Notes: a model not told the origin generated them from the sequence alone. A DNA stretch of 39,520 nucleotides from an uncultured Prochlorococcus sp. (GCA_902571795.1 CACGDL010000010.1:1-39520); one strand, 5' to 3'; shown: positions 1-9,781, numbered from the stretch's first letter. Numbers and translations are program-made.

Positions 1-1
1 C

Positions 2-1015
2 GAGGAACTAGCAGCTTCTTTAATTGATAGGTGTAAGACCCCAGTCGAGAGAGCCATAAGTGATGCAAAAATTTCTACTAGCGAAATTGATGAAGTTGTT
101 ATGGTGGGAGGGTCATCTAGAATACCTGCTGTTTTAGATTTAGTTAAAAAAATAATAGGTAAGGAACCAAATCAAACCGTTAATCCTGATGAGGTAGTAG
201 CAGTTGGAGCTGCAATTCAGGGAGGAGTTTTATCAGGAGAGGTTAAAGATATATTGTTGCTAGATGTTACTCCACTCTCTTTAGGTGTAGAGACTTTAGG
301 TGGAGTAATGACAAAAATGATAAATCGAAATACTACAGTACCTACTAAGAAATCTGAAACATATTCAACTGCTGTAGATGGTCAAACAAATGTTGAAATA
401 CATGTTTTACAAGGTGAAAGGGAAATGGCTACTGATAACAAAAGCTTAGGAACTTTTAGATTGGATGGTATACCTTCAGCACCGAGAGGTGTTCCGCAAA
501 TTGAAGTAACATTTGATATTGATGCAAACGGTATTCTTAGCGTTACTGCGAAAGATAAAGGAAGTGGTAAAGAGCAAAGTATTTCTATTACTGGTGCTTC
601 AACTTTATCTGATAATGAAGTAGAAAAAATGGTAAAAGATGCTGAATCAAATGCATCTGCAGATAAAGAAAAAAGAGAAAAAATTGATTTAAAGAATCAA
701 GCTGAAACACTTGTATATCAGACAGAAAAACAACTTGGTGAGTTGGGGGATAAAATTGATGCTGCAGCAAAGTCTAAAGTTGAAGAAAAAAGTAATGCTT
801 TAAAAGAGGCAACTTCTAAAGAAGATTATGAATCAATGAAAAAACTTCTTGAAGAACTTCAGCAAGAACTTTACGCAGTTGGTTCATCTGTTTATCAGCA
901 ACCAGGTAATCAGCCACCTTCACCAGGAGCACCGAGTGGTTCTGATCAGAGTGATTCAAACGAAAAAGGTGGAGATGATGTGATTGATGCCGACTTTACT
1001 GAAACGAAAGATTAA
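2..1015 (+). CDS. dnaK: Molecular chaperone DnaK (Hsp70), C-terminal part; 5' end outside window
   Basis: ATP-dependent Hsp70 chaperone of the cytoplasm, working with DnaJ and GrpE. The window begins inside the gene. The frame is open from base 2 and gives about 337 residues, roughly the second half of a protein usually near 635. The end of the ATPase domain is visible ([13 protein letters not shown], then [15 protein letters not shown]), followed by the linker [13 protein letters not shown], the beta-sandwich substrate-binding domain ([30 protein letters not shown]) and a helical lid. The tail is Gln/Pro/Gly-rich and ends in the acidic [15 protein letters not shown]. Cyanobacteria carry several dnaK copies. 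The acidic EEVD-like tail fits the main housekeeping type, but I cannot assign the paralogue number. The stop overlaps the stop of the convergent oxidase gene by 4 bases. Confidence 0.97.
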   Translation, partial: EELAASLIDRCKTPVERAISDAKISTSEIDEVVMVGGSSRIPAVLDLVKKIIGKEPNQTVNPDEVVAVGAAIQGGVLSGEVKDILLLDVTPLSLGVETLGGVMTKMINRNTTVPTKKSETYSTAVDGQTNVEIHVLQGEREMATDNKSLGTFRLDGIPSAPRGVPQIEVTFDIDANGILSVTAKDKGSGKEQSISITGASTLSDNEVEKMVKDAESNASADKEKREKIDLKNQAETLVYQTEKQLGELGDKIDAAAKSKVEEKSNALKEATSKEDYESMKKLLEELQQELYAVGSSVYQQPGNQPPSPGAPSGSDQSDSNEKGGDDVIDADFTETKD

Positions 1016-2094
1016 AGAAGGTATTTTTTAATTTCATTAGCAACCCATTTAGAACAAGCCGGAGCCAGCAAAATTCCATTTTTATAAAAACCTGTACATA
1101 TAATTAGTCCATCTTCAAGATTTTTCATTATTGGTGAAGGTTCACCATCTGGTCTTGACCTTATTCCATACCATTTTTTAGAAATCTTCCCTTTCATCAG
1201 CCAATTTGGTTTTTTATCGAGAAAATTTGTTAGTTTTTCGAATGTATTTTCTTCTGGCTTAGTACTATATTCGTCAGTTGATCCAATAATTAGCTTATTT
1301 TTTGATTTTGGAATTATATTTTTACTATTTATATTAAATTGTTTCGGCAGCGATAATAAATCAACCTCTGCATCATTTACATCAATTTCCATAGCTTGAC
1401 CCAAGACAGGTTTTAATGTGATGTTGTGAGATATGCTATCTATTAAATCAACTGCTTTAAGTGAATTGCACAAAATAACAATATCAGATTTGATTTTTTC
1501 ATTATTTCTTGTTGTAGAAATCCAATGATTGTTAGTTTTTCTGATTTTTATTACTTCTCCTTCTGAAAAATTGATTTTTTTATGTCTTAGATATTTATTT
1601 AATGTTTGAAGTAAAGAAGAAGGATTTATTCTTCCATCTTTTAAGGAGATTATTCCTTTTATATTTTTTGTTTGGAAGGCTTTATTTATATTCTTGATAA
1701 ATATTGAGTCTCTTTCTAAAATTCTTAAGTTTTGATCATTATTTTCATAAATAAATTTCTCTAATTTTTTAAACTTTTCTTCATTAGTAGTTAGTTGTAT
1801 TAATGGGTTTTCGATATTTAATTCACTATTAAATTTTTGAAGGGATTTAATCCATTGTGGCCATAATTCAATGCTTTGTTTCCTGAGATCCCAGCTTCTA
1901 CCTTTCCTTTTTTGATACATATTACCCATTAGTAAGCCTAAAGCTGCATAGCTACTATTTTTAGGTTCAGTTGGATCTATTATCGTTATCTGGAAACCTA
2001 ATTCTGATAATTCTAAGGCGTTAAATTTTCCAATAATCCCTGATCCAATAATAACTATGTGTGCTTTTTGAAAATTTTCTTTTAAGCTTTTCAT
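1012..2094 (-). CDS. FAD-dependent amine oxidase of the D-amino-acid/glycine oxidase (ThiO-like) family
   Basis: Predicted flavoenzyme of 360 residues. Residues about 13-42 form a Rossmann dinucleotide-binding fold with the GxGxxG motif GSGIIG (17-22) and a closing acidic strand ITIID. The C-terminal part has the DAO-family pattern [15 protein letters not shown], then [17 protein letters not shown], which closes the FAD site. Family members oxidise glycine or other small amines to the imine; ThiO feeds the imine into the thiazole of thiamine. No other thi gene is in the window, so the substrate is unproven. The gene is divergent from purU with 48 bases between them, and converges on dnaK with a 4-base overlap. 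The start is the ATG at 2094, 16 codons before the nucleotide-binding motif, as expected for this family. Confidence 0.8.
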   Translation of the reverse strand: MKSLKENFQKAHIVIIGSGIIGKFNALELSELGFQITIIDPTEPKNSSYAALGLLMGNMYQKRKGRSWDLRKQSIELWPQWIKSLQKFNSELNIENPLIQLTTNEEKFKKLEKFIYENNDQNLRILERDSIFIKNINKAFQTKNIKGIISLKDGRINPSSLLQTLNKYLRHKKINFSEGEVIKIRKTNNHWISTTRNNEKIKSDIVILCNSLKAVDLIDSISHNITLKPVLGQAMEIDVNDAEVDLLSLPKQFNINSKNIIPKSKNKLIIGSTDEYSTKPEENTFEKLTNFLDKKPNWLMKGKISKKWYGIRSRPDGEPSPIMKNLEDGLIICTGFYKNGILLAPACSKWVANEIKKYLL

Positions 2095-2142
2095 TGATAT
2101 ATTAGAGATACTTCTTTATTTGACTAAATAGTTAAAGATTTT

Positions 2143-2997
2143 TTGGAACATCCTTCAATTATATTCAAAATTGTTTGTCCCGATCGTCCTGGCCTTGTCA
2201 GTTTACTTACAAGTTGGATTTCAAATTACGGTGGCAACATAAAACATTCTGATCATCATACAGATCAAGATGCGGGTTTGTTTCTTAGTCGAATTGAATG
2301 GAGTAGTAAAAATGCATTTTTTAATAGAGATGAAATTTATAAAGAATTTAAAAAAATTGCAGATGAAGTCAATGGAAAATTTTATGTAAATTATTCTGAT
2401 GAAATTCCAAATGTTGCTATTTTCGTGAGTAGACAAAATCATTGTTTGATTGATTTACTTTGGCGAGTAAGAAATGGTGAACTCAAAATGAAAGTGCCTT
2501 TAATAATTTCAAATCATTCTGATCTTGAAATTATTGCTAATGACTTTAATGCAAAATTTGTCCATATTGATACCTTTAAAACTGATAAATCTATTGTTGA
2601 AGATCAATTTTTAAATTTGCTAAAAGAATATGAAATTGATCTTGTTGTATTAGCCAAATATATGCAAATTTTGAGTGATTCTTTTTTAAAAAAGTTTTCT
2701 TCAATAATAAATATTCATCATTCGTTCTTACCTGCATTTAAGGGTGGGCAACCATATCATCGAGCATGGAAGAGAGGTGTTAAATTAATCGGTGCTACTG
2801 CTCACTATGTTACTGAAGATCTTGATGAAGGCCCGATAATAGAGCAATGCACCGTTAATGTAAGTCATAGGGACGAAGTTGATGACTTGATTAGAAAAGG
2901 TAGAGATATTGAAAGAATAGCTTTAGCAAGAGCAGTTAGATTACATCTCAATCATCAAGTATTTGTTTATAATAGTAAAACTGCTGTTTTTGATTGA
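2143..2997 (+). CDS. purU: Formyltetrahydrofolate deformylase (TTG start)
   Basis: Hydrolyses 10-formyltetrahydrofolate to formate and tetrahydrofolate, balancing the one-carbon pool and supplying formate. The 284 residues show an N-terminal ACT-type regulatory domain (about 1-80, FKIVCPDRPGLVSLLTSWI) and a C-terminal formyltransferase fold. The catalytic region reads NIHHSFLPAFKG, then TAHYVTEDLDEGPIIEQ, giving the usual Asn/His/Asp set. The motif HHSFLPAF with the N-terminal ACT domain separates PurU from PurN. The start is the TTG at 2143. No ATG or GTG lies upstream in frame before the stop at 2125, and the ACT domain begins almost at once, so TTG is the only ordinary choice. The gene ends 10 bases before the convergent ClC gene. 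Confidence 0.95.
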   Translation: MEHPSIIFKIVCPDRPGLVSLLTSWISNYGGNIKHSDHHTDQDAGLFLSRIEWSSKNAFFNRDEIYKEFKKIADEVNGKFYVNYSDEIPNVAIFVSRQNHCLIDLLWRVRNGELKMKVPLIISNHSDLEIIANDFNAKFVHIDTFKTDKSIVEDQFLNLLKEYEIDLVVLAKYMQILSDSFLKKFSSIINIHHSFLPAFKGGQPYHRAWKRGVKLIGATAHYVTEDLDEGPIIEQCTVNVSHRDEVDDLIRKGRDIERIALARAVRLHLNHQVFVYNSKTAVFD

Positions 2998-3007
2998 AGA
3001 TATTTTC

Positions 3008-4366
3008 TTAGTCTTCTAATTCTATTTGTATTTGTCTTTCATAAATTGATTGTTCATTAAAAGTTCTTGCTATCAAGAAACTGGCAACGCAGCTGATTAA
3101 TACAGGTTTCATAATTAATAAATTTTTTGTTAAAGCAAAAGCTAAAAACATTGCTGTTATTGGTGTGCGCGAACATCCTGCTACGAAAGCTCCCATTCCC
3201 GCAAAAATGTATGTACTTGGTGCATGTCCTGTAGCAATTTCTACCCAGTTCCCCATTATTAGTCCAATTGATCCTCCTAAAGTAAGCATTGGATAGAACA
3301 ATCCTCCTGGAGCCCCAGATGCTGCAGCTAAACCTGTCGTGATAAATAATACTAAAACTGCTAATAAAGCAATTCCAATACTTGTATTTTTTTCAGCTAT
3401 TATTTTCTGTAACTCATCTAAATTATGAAATGTACTGGGTAAACAGGAATAGATACTCCCTAAAATAAGTCCACAGATACTCATTTTTAAGACGAATTTA
3501 TTTTTATACCACTTTTTCCCAAGATTTTGCATGAACAAAACAAATCTGCTGTAAAATTCTGCAAACATTCCAATAATTATTCCTAGTAAAACTAGGTAAA
3601 TAAAATCTATTGGTAAGAAAAAAACTGATGGATCATATTCTTTTTGGATTAAAAATCCTAGGTTAAAATCAAAGCCTCCTGCTTTAGGATCTAAACCCAA
3701 GGCCTGAATAATATCAGCAGATGAATCTGCAATGAAAGTTGTGATTACTACTAGAAGCAAAATTACTGGTCTAGCAGAGTTTAATAATTCTTCAATTGCA
3801 TAGATAAATCCTCCTAATGGGGCGCTAAATACTGCAGCTATTCCAGCACCACCACCTGCTGCTACTATTACTCTTCTGAAAGCTGTAGGAGCTTTGAGCC
3901 ACTTGGCCATTTGCCAAGCTACTGATCCCCCCATTTGAACTGAAGGACCTTCCGGACCCAAAGGGAATCCACTACCAATTGCAATAATTCCTGATATGAG
4001 CTTTACTAAGCCTACTTTTATATTCATTGGGACTTTTTTATGCCTTAAGAACCCGATGATTTGACTTACACCTGAACCTTTTGCAGCAGGCGCTATATTT
4101 TTGATTAAATATCCTGCAATGGCTCCCCCAAGAGCTCCCAAAATAGGCAAGACCGTAATTGATGGAAATTGGTTTAATAATGCTAATCTCCAATTATTTA
4201 TAAAGTAAATTCCAGTTTTAAAAAATATGCTTGTAATTGAGGCTCCTAAACCTGTTAATAAGAGAGAAAATACAACGACTAAAGATCTTTGTTTTAATAA
4301 TTTTTTGATGGTATGAGAAGAATTATTACTTGTTTTTTGAATATTATCTTTTATAAGGTTTCGCAT
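3008..4366 (-). CDS. ClC-family chloride channel / Cl-/H+ antiporter
   Basis: Integral membrane protein of 452 residues with many hydrophobic helices. The ClC ion-pathway motifs are present in order: KGSGVSQIIG (about 96-105, central serine), GSGFPLGPEGPSVQMGG (131-147, gating glutamate E139) and GGLFYPMLTLGG near the C-terminus. The proton-pathway region reads FSAPLGGFIYAIEEL; its IEE matches the internal glutamate of the E. coli exchanger, so a proton-coupled antiporter is more likely than a passive channel. The usual basic residue before the gating Glu (GREGP) is proline here (GPEGP). No CBS domains are visible. The gene sits 9 bases after acnB on the same strand, so co-transcription is likely, though no functional link is obvious. 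Confidence 0.92.
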   Translation of the reverse strand: MRNLIKDNIQKTSNNSSHTIKKLLKQRSLVVVFSLLLTGLGASITSIFFKTGIYFINNWRLALLNQFPSITVLPILGALGGAIAGYLIKNIAPAAKGSGVSQIIGFLRHKKVPMNIKVGLVKLISGIIAIGSGFPLGPEGPSVQMGGSVAWQMAKWLKAPTAFRRVIVAAGGGAGIAAVFSAPLGGFIYAIEELLNSARPVILLLVVITTFIADSSADIIQALGLDPKAGGFDFNLGFLIQKEYDPSVFFLPIDFIYLVLLGIIIGMFAEFYSRFVLFMQNLGKKWYKNKFVLKMSICGLILGSIYSCLPSTFHNLDELQKIIAEKNTSIGIALLAVLVLFITTGLAAASGAPGGLFYPMLTLGGSIGLIMGNWVEIATGHAPSTYIFAGMGAFVAGCSRTPITAMFLAFALTKNLLIMKPVLISCVASFLIARTFNEQSIYERQIQIELED

Positions 4367-4375
4367 AGTCCATGA

Positions 4376-6949
4376 TTACTTTGACAAGCTGAAATCGTTT
4401 ATTTCATCAAATTGAAGATAACGATAAAGTTCTTCTGAATATGGATTAATTTTATTTTTAGTAATATCTTGATATTCTTCTATTTCAGGTATTTTTCCAA
4501 GCAGTGCACAAACTGCTGCTAATTCTGCACTCCCTAAAAATACTTGCGCATTCTTGCCAAGTCTATTATCAAAATTTCTTGTACTCGTAGAAAATACTAC
4601 AGAACCTTCATCTACTCTAGCTTGATTTCCCATACATAAAGAACAGCCTGGCAACTCTAATCTGGCACCACAATCTTCGAATATTTTGTAGTAGCCTTCA
4701 GCTTTTAGAGTTTCTTCGTCCATTTTTGTTGGTGGACAAATCCATAATTTAGCTTTTAAATTTTGTACACCTTCAAGAACTTTCGCAGCTGCCCTGTAAT
4801 GACCAATATTTGTCATGCAAGAACCTATAAAAACCTCGTCAATATTTGTATTTGCAACATCAGTGATTTCTTTTACATTATCTGGATCATTAGGACAAGC
4901 AACTATAGGTTGCGACACTTTTGCTAAATCAATTTCAATGATTTCTTCATACTGAGCGTTTGAATCTGGTTCAATTAATGATGGTTTTTTTAACCAATTT
5001 TTCATATCATTTATTCTTCTTGAAATCGATTTTGAATCTTCATATTTGCTCTCGATCATTTTTTCTAGCAGGCAAATATTGCTTCTTAAGTATTCTTGAA
5101 CAGTTTCTTGGGATAAAAGTATTGTGCTACCAGCGCATGAACGTTCTGCAGTAGCATCAGTAAGTTCAAAAGCTTGTTCAAGTTTAAGGTTTGGTAATCC
5201 CTCAATCTCCATAATTTTCCCATTGAATATATTTTTCTTATTTTCTTTTTCAACAGTTAAGAGTCCTTTTTTAATTGCGAAGAGAGGGATTGCATTTACT
5301 AAATCTCTAAGAGTAATACCTGGTAATAATCCTCCCTTAAATTTAACGAGCACAGATTCTGGCATATTTAATGGCATTGATCCTATTGCAGCGGCAAAGG
5401 CAACAATGCCCGAGCCTCCAGGGAATGAAATGCCAAGTGGAAATCTTGTATGACTATCTCCACCTGTGCCAACAGTATCAGGGAGAAGCATTCTGTTAAG
5501 CCAGCTATGAATTATGCCGTCTCCAGGCTTAAGAGCTACACCACCTCTTTGAGATATAAAATCAGGTAATTCTTTATGAGTAACTAGATCTACTGGTTTA
5601 GGATATGCAGCTGTATGACAAAAACTTTGCATAACTAAATCTGCAGTAAATCCTAAACAAGCAAGTTCTTTTAGTTCATCTCTAGTCATTGGCCCAGTAG
5701 TATCTTGACTGCCAACAGTGGTCATAATTGGCTCACAGGTCATTCCTGGCCTAACTCCATCTAAACCACATGCTTTGCCAACTATTTTTTGAGCTTGAGT
5801 AAAGCCAGCACTACTTTTAGTTGGATTTTGTGGCCTGGTAAATATTTCACTTGGTTGATAATCTAATTTGTTTCTAATTTTGTCCGTAAGAGATCTTCCA
5901 ATCATAAGATTAATTCTCCCGCCAGCTTGAATTTCATCAGTAAGAGTTGATGGATATAAGTCGAATTTGCTTATTAATTCTTCAGTATTTGAATCTTTTT
6001 CAATTTTTTTAATAACGCCTTTATAAGGATATATTTTAATAATATCTCCTGTTTTCATTTGAGATACGTCAGCTTCTATAGGTAAAGCTCCTGAATCTTG
6101 TGCAGTATTAAAGAAAATTGGGGCTATTTTGCTGCCAATTATTATTCCACCCGTTTTTTTGTTGGGAACAAAAGGGATATCTTCTCCTATATGCCAAATG
6201 AGTGAATTAATAGCAGATTTTCTAGAACTACCTGTTCCAACCACATCTCCAACATAAGCTATCGGTAAATTTTGCTTTTTTAAATTATCAAGAATCTTTA
6301 GTCCATCAGGTTTTTTAGATTCCAACATAGCTAATGCATGCATCGGAATATCCGGACGTGTTGTAGCATGTACAGCTGGAGATAAGTCGTCTGTGTTTGT
6401 CTCACCGTCAACTTTAAACACTAAACAATTAATCTCTTTCTCCAGAACTTTTTTATTTATGAACCATTCTGCATTTGCCCAACTATTTAGAACTTCTTTC
6501 GCATAAATATTATCTTGAGATAATTCAAAAATTTCATTCGCTGAGTCGTAAACAAGGATAATATTTTTTAAAACTTTTGCCGCTTTTTTTGCAAGTAAAA
6601 TATTCTCTCCTTTAAGTATTTCAACCAAAGAATTTACATTGTACCCGCCTATCATTGTTCCTAGTATTTCAATTGCTTTTTCGGGATTAATTGATTTGCA
6701 ATATTTTTCGGAATTAGCAATAGCAGTAAGCCAGCTTGCTTTTACATAAGCAGCCTCATCAACTCCTGGTGGAACTCTATTGATTAGTAAATCAAGTAAA
6801 TAAGATGAATCGTATGTACTATCTTGTTCCAATAATTTTGTAATACAATTTGTTTGCTCAGCATTTAAAGGTAAAGGTGGTATACCTTTGGTAGCTCTTT
6901 CAGCTACGTGATCTGCATAATCTTTTAGCAATGTTTCCAAATTCTTCAT
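4376..6949 (-). CDS. acnB: Aconitate hydratase B (aconitase)
   Basis: Isomerises citrate to isocitrate in the cytoplasm using a [4Fe-4S] cluster, feeding the route to 2-oxoglutarate for nitrogen assimilation. The length of 857 residues matches AcnB-type aconitases (about 865), with the N-terminal HEAT-like domain (1-160) and swivel domain (about 165-380) preceding the catalytic core. The three cluster cysteines are seen as GSCMTNIGHY (C711) and GCSLCMGNQ (C769 and C772). Other core motifs are CGLDGVRPGMTCEPIM, GSQDTTGPMTRDE and GGDSHTRFPLG. The ATG at 6949 begins MKNLETLLKDYADHV, a typical AcnB start. It is divergent from the DAHP synthase gene across 97 bases and probably leads an acnB-ClC transcript. 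Confidence 0.97.
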   Translation of the reverse strand: MKNLETLLKDYADHVAERATKGIPPLPLNAEQTNCITKLLEQDSTYDSSYLLDLLINRVPPGVDEAAYVKASWLTAIANSEKYCKSINPEKAIEILGTMIGGYNVNSLVEILKGENILLAKKAAKVLKNIILVYDSANEIFELSQDNIYAKEVLNSWANAEWFINKKVLEKEINCLVFKVDGETNTDDLSPAVHATTRPDIPMHALAMLESKKPDGLKILDNLKKQNLPIAYVGDVVGTGSSRKSAINSLIWHIGEDIPFVPNKKTGGIIIGSKIAPIFFNTAQDSGALPIEADVSQMKTGDIIKIYPYKGVIKKIEKDSNTEELISKFDLYPSTLTDEIQAGGRINLMIGRSLTDKIRNKLDYQPSEIFTRPQNPTKSSAGFTQAQKIVGKACGLDGVRPGMTCEPIMTTVGSQDTTGPMTRDELKELACLGFTADLVMQSFCHTAAYPKPVDLVTHKELPDFISQRGGVALKPGDGIIHSWLNRMLLPDTVGTGGDSHTRFPLGISFPGGSGIVAFAAAIGSMPLNMPESVLVKFKGGLLPGITLRDLVNAIPLFAIKKGLLTVEKENKKNIFNGKIMEIEGLPNLKLEQAFELTDATAERSCAGSTILLSQETVQEYLRSNICLLEKMIESKYEDSKSISRRINDMKNWLKKPSLIEPDSNAQYEEIIEIDLAKVSQPIVACPNDPDNVKEITDVANTNIDEVFIGSCMTNIGHYRAAAKVLEGVQNLKAKLWICPPTKMDEETLKAEGYYKIFEDCGARLELPGCSLCMGNQARVDEGSVVFSTSTRNFDNRLGKNAQVFLGSAELAAVCALLGKIPEIEEYQDITKNKINPYSEELYRYLQFDEINDFSLSK

Positions 6950-7010
6950 TAGTAAGGTTTAATGCCTAATCTATTGTTATTTTTAATATTGAAAAGGAGA
7001 GTATTCATAA

Positions 7011-7022
7011 ATGCTTTTTTAA
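7011..7022 (+). other. Three-codon mini-ORF preceded by a Shine-Dalgarno-like site, upstream of DAHP synthase
   Basis: In the leader of the DAHP synthase gene, AAGGAG at 6994-6999 is followed after 11 bases by ATG CTT TTT TAA (Met-Leu-Phe-stop). The gene's own ATG at 7047 has no such site. It may be a tiny leader peptide or chance; no attenuator hairpin is visible. Confidence 0.2.
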
Positions 7023-7046
7023 ATATTCAAACTTCTTAATTAATCA

Positions 7047-8114
7047 ATGACGACATCATCAAATAATTCAGCTTTAGAAAAGACTTCAGATTTACATGTT
7101 GTTGAAACACGTCCACTAATACCTCCAAGCAGATTACATAATGATATACCTTTGGATCACGCCTCGGCTAATACAGTATCTAAAACAAGAAGATCGATAC
7201 AAAATATTTTGCATCATAATGATCAGAAGCTTTTAGTCATTGTGGGTCCATGTTCAATTCATGATCTAGAGGCGGCACAGGAATATTCAAAATATATTCA
7301 AAATTTCCGAGAAATTTATAAAGATAAATTAGAAATAATCATGAGAGTATATTTTGAGAAACCAAGAACAACTATTGGTTGGAAGGGATTAATAAATGAT
7401 CCTCATCTAGATGGTTCTTATGATATTAATACTGGTTTAAGAAGGGCAAGAAGCTTGCTTTCATCTTTAGCAACTCGTGGCATACCTTCTGCCACAGAAT
7501 TACTAGATCCAATTGTTCCTCAATATATTGCCGATTTAATAAGCTGGACAGCGATAGGGGCGCGGACTACAGAAAGTCAAACTCATAGGGAAATGGCATC
7601 TGGATTATCAATGCCTATAGGTTTTAAAAATGGAACGGATGGTTCTTTTACTACCGCAATTAATGCAATGCAGTCCGCTTCAAAATCTCATCATTTCTTA
7701 GGTGTAAATGAAAATGGAATGGCTTCTATAGTTAATACTACAGGAAATCCAGATGGACATATAGTTTTAAGGGGCGGTTCAAAAGGCCCAAATTTCGAAA
7801 GTGATCATGTTAAAAGAATTTCAGCTGAATTAAGGCAATATAATCTTCCCCATAAAGTGATGATTGATTGTAGTCATGGAAATTCCAATAAAGACTTCCG
7901 AAAACAGTCGGAAGTGCTAAAAAATATAGCTTCTCAAATTAGTAATGGTGAAAAAAATATTTTAGGAGTTATGCTTGAAAGTCATTTGAAAGAGGGAAAT
8001 CAAAAACTTTTAAAAAAAGAAGATCTCCAGTTTGGCAGAAGCATTACAGATGCATGTATAGATATAGAAACAACAAAAGAATTACTCGCTATTTTATACA
8101 ACTCACTTAGCTAG
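7047..8114 (+). CDS. aroG: 3-deoxy-7-phosphoheptulonate synthase (DAHP synthase, class I)
   Basis: Condenses phosphoenolpyruvate and erythrose 4-phosphate, the entry step of the shikimate pathway and hence of chorismate, aromatic amino acids, folate and quinones. The 355 residues match the class I (AroF/G/H) family, with motifs LLVIVGPCSIHDLEAA, MRVYFEKPRTTIGWKG, INDPHLDGSYDIN, ARTTESQTHREMASG, PIGFKNGTDG and VMIDCSHGNSNKD. These supply the metal-binding Cys and His and the PEP-binding Arg and Lys. An N-terminal stretch of about 50 residues may carry the feedback site. Which amino acid inhibits it cannot be read from the sequence, so the aroG symbol denotes the family. It overlaps the 3' end of the convergent phytol kinase-like gene by 8 bases. 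Confidence 0.95.
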   Translation: MTTSSNNSALEKTSDLHVVETRPLIPPSRLHNDIPLDHASANTVSKTRRSIQNILHHNDQKLLVIVGPCSIHDLEAAQEYSKYIQNFREIYKDKLEIIMRVYFEKPRTTIGWKGLINDPHLDGSYDINTGLRRARSLLSSLATRGIPSATELLDPIVPQYIADLISWTAIGARTTESQTHREMASGLSMPIGFKNGTDGSFTTAINAMQSASKSHHFLGVNENGMASIVNTTGNPDGHIVLRGGSKGPNFESDHVKRISAELRQYNLPHKVMIDCSHGNSNKDFRKQSEVLKNIASQISNGEKNILGVMLESHLKEGNQKLLKKEDLQFGRSITDACIDIETTKELLAILYNSLS

Positions 8115-8748
8115 TTATAAAAAAATTAAAAAATAATGCTGAAGAAACTGGAACAATAAAATTATCTATTCCTAAAACACTAAATTGTTCAAGCAAAGTC
8201 GCAAAAAAAGCTATTGTAAAATAATTAAAATTTAAATTATTTTGTTGGGCATATCCTATTGAGCAAACTACTATCAAACTTGTTAAAAACATTGTCATAG
8301 TGCCAAATAAAGATTTTTTTTGTTTAAAAAAAATCCAACTTTTTGAGTTAAAGCTTTTTCCTATTAACCCAGCTAATCCATCACCAAAAGTCATTATGAA
8401 AAATCCACTAATTAATGCATATGGATCTTTATCCCAGAAAAGATAAATCAAAATAAATAAACTTAGACAATAAAATAATGTTCCATAACTCTTTCTCTCT
8501 ACATCTTCAATTGTTGGAAATAATTTATATTTGTAATTGATTAAAACCATTAATGAAACAATTCCTGTAAAAATTAGAGCTGAGTTTTGATTAATTTTTA
8601 AAAATTGAGCAATTGGTATTAAAGGACCTATTCCAATATGTATTATTTTTCTGACTATTTCTTTGCTCTCTTTATTATATTTTTTAAAAACTATTGATAT
8701 TAAAAAAATTAAAAATAAATATAATAAAATTACAGTAAATTTTATCAA
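8107..8748 (-). CDS. Phytol/dolichol kinase-like membrane protein (CTP-dependent isoprenoid alcohol kinase family)
   Basis: Polytopic membrane protein of 213 residues with about six or seven hydrophobic segments. Family marks are RKIIHIGIGPLIP (33-45), ERKSYGTLFYCLS (84-96) and FIMTFGDGLAGLIGKSF (117-133), the last containing the GDG cytidylyl-nucleotide motif. Cyanobacterial and plastid members (VTE5 type) phosphorylate phytol or phytyl phosphate released from chlorophyll, allowing reuse for tocopherol or chlorophyll; related proteins act on dolichol or diacylglycerol. The exact substrate is inference. The start lies 5 bases after the sigma factor stop, so the two genes very probably share a transcript. 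Its 3' end overlaps aroG on the other strand by 8 bases. Confidence 0.75.
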   Translation of the reverse strand: MIKFTVILLYLFLIFLISIVFKKYNKESKEIVRKIIHIGIGPLIPIAQFLKINQNSALIFTGIVSLMVLINYKYKLFPTIEDVERKSYGTLFYCLSLFILIYLFWDKDPYALISGFFIMTFGDGLAGLIGKSFNSKSWIFFKQKKSLFGTMTMFLTSLIVVCSIGYAQQNNLNFNYFTIAFFATLLEQFSVLGIDNFIVPVSSALFFNFFITS

Positions 8749-8753
8749 TTTGG

Positions 8754-9773
8754 TTAAGCTGCTTTTTGATGAGTTGTCATTACTCTAAGTTTTAATATTG
8801 CTTTAGCTTCTAGTTGCCTTACTCTTTCTCGTGAAACATTAATTTGTCTTCCTATTTCTGCGAGTGTTAATGGTTCTTCACCATCTAAGCCAAATCTAAG
8901 CTTCATTATTTTTTGTTCTCTTTCATTTAATTGAGAAAGCCAAGTTCCTAAATGCTCTTTTTGAATAGTTCTATCCATGCCTTCCATAGGCTCTTCACAG
9001 TTAGGATCAGGTATAAGTTCACCAAGAGTACTTCTATCTTCTTCGCCTCTTGCGTGAGCATCTAGGGAAGCGCAAGGAGCACTTTGCGAAATTAAATCTT
9101 CTAAATCTTTTTGATCAATTCCCATTTCAGTTGCCATTTCCAATCTGGTAGGTTGTCTACCAAATTTATGTGATAATTCTCTAGAGACTCTTCTCATTTT
9201 GGATAGTTTTTCGCTTATATGAATAGGCAAACGGATTGTTCTTGCACTGTTATCAATAGCTCTTGTCATTCCTTGCCTAATCCACCAGTAAGCATAAGTT
9301 GAGAATTTATATCCCATAGCAGGATCAAATTTATCTACAGCTCTTTCAAGGCCAATAGCTCCCTCTTGAACAAGATCTAATAATTCAAGCCCTTGGTTTT
9401 GGTATTTTTTTGCAACTGATACAACAAGCCTTAGATTAGCTGCCATCATTCTATCTCTGGCTCTTTTGCCAATCTTAATTTGATGAAGATTTCGTTGCGT
9501 TCTATCGGTTTCAGGAATTTGCAGCAACTTTTTCATGTTCTGAACATGATGAGCTAACTCAATTTCCTCTGCTGGAGTCAAAAGAGGTACTCTTCCAATG
9601 CTACTTAAGTAATAGCCAATAGAATCTGAAGCGAGTCTGCCAGATTTTTTTTGGCTTTGTTTTGCCGTAAGATTGGATTTCGATTTGCGAGACTTGCCCG
9701 CAGTGTTTGGTAATCTTGGCTCATCAAAATTATTATCTGAAGAGCTTTTCGCAGATTCCAGAGGGATCCCCAT
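8754..9773 (-). CDS. Group 2 RNA polymerase sigma factor (RpoD-like)
   Basis: Non-essential-type sigma-70 paralogue directing RNA polymerase to promoters, usually in light, circadian or stress responses in cyanobacteria. From the ATG at 9773 it is 339 residues. Order: a basic low-complexity N-terminus (1-45), region 1.2 (DSIGYYLSSIGRVPLLTPAEE), region 2 (NLRLVVSVAKKYQ, LDLVQEGAIGL, YKFSTYAYWWIRQGMTRAI), region 3, and region 4.2 (TLAEIGRQINVSRERVRQLE). No long region 1.1 is present, so this is group 2 rather than the principal sigma. A GTG at 9776 directly precedes the ATG. The AGGAGG at 9782-9787 sits 8 bases from the ATG and 5 from the GTG, favouring the ATG. It probably leads an operon with the kinase gene. 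Confidence 0.95.
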   Translation of the reverse strand: MGIPLESAKSSSDNNFDEPRLPNTAGKSRKSKSNLTAKQSQKKSGRLASDSIGYYLSSIGRVPLLTPAEEIELAHHVQNMKKLLQIPETDRTQRNLHQIKIGKRARDRMMAANLRLVVSVAKKYQNQGLELLDLVQEGAIGLERAVDKFDPAMGYKFSTYAYWWIRQGMTRAIDNSARTIRLPIHISEKLSKMRRVSRELSHKFGRQPTRLEMATEMGIDQKDLEDLISQSAPCASLDAHARGEEDRSTLGELIPDPNCEEPMEGMDRTIQKEHLGTWLSQLNEREQKIMKLRFGLDGEEPLTLAEIGRQINVSRERVRQLEAKAILKLRVMTTHQKAA

Positions 9774-9781
9774 CACCCTGG

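Noticed and set aside
5124..5453. 109-codon open frame on the plus strand
   Set aside because: It is antisense to the aconitase catalytic core and has no recognisable domain or start site.
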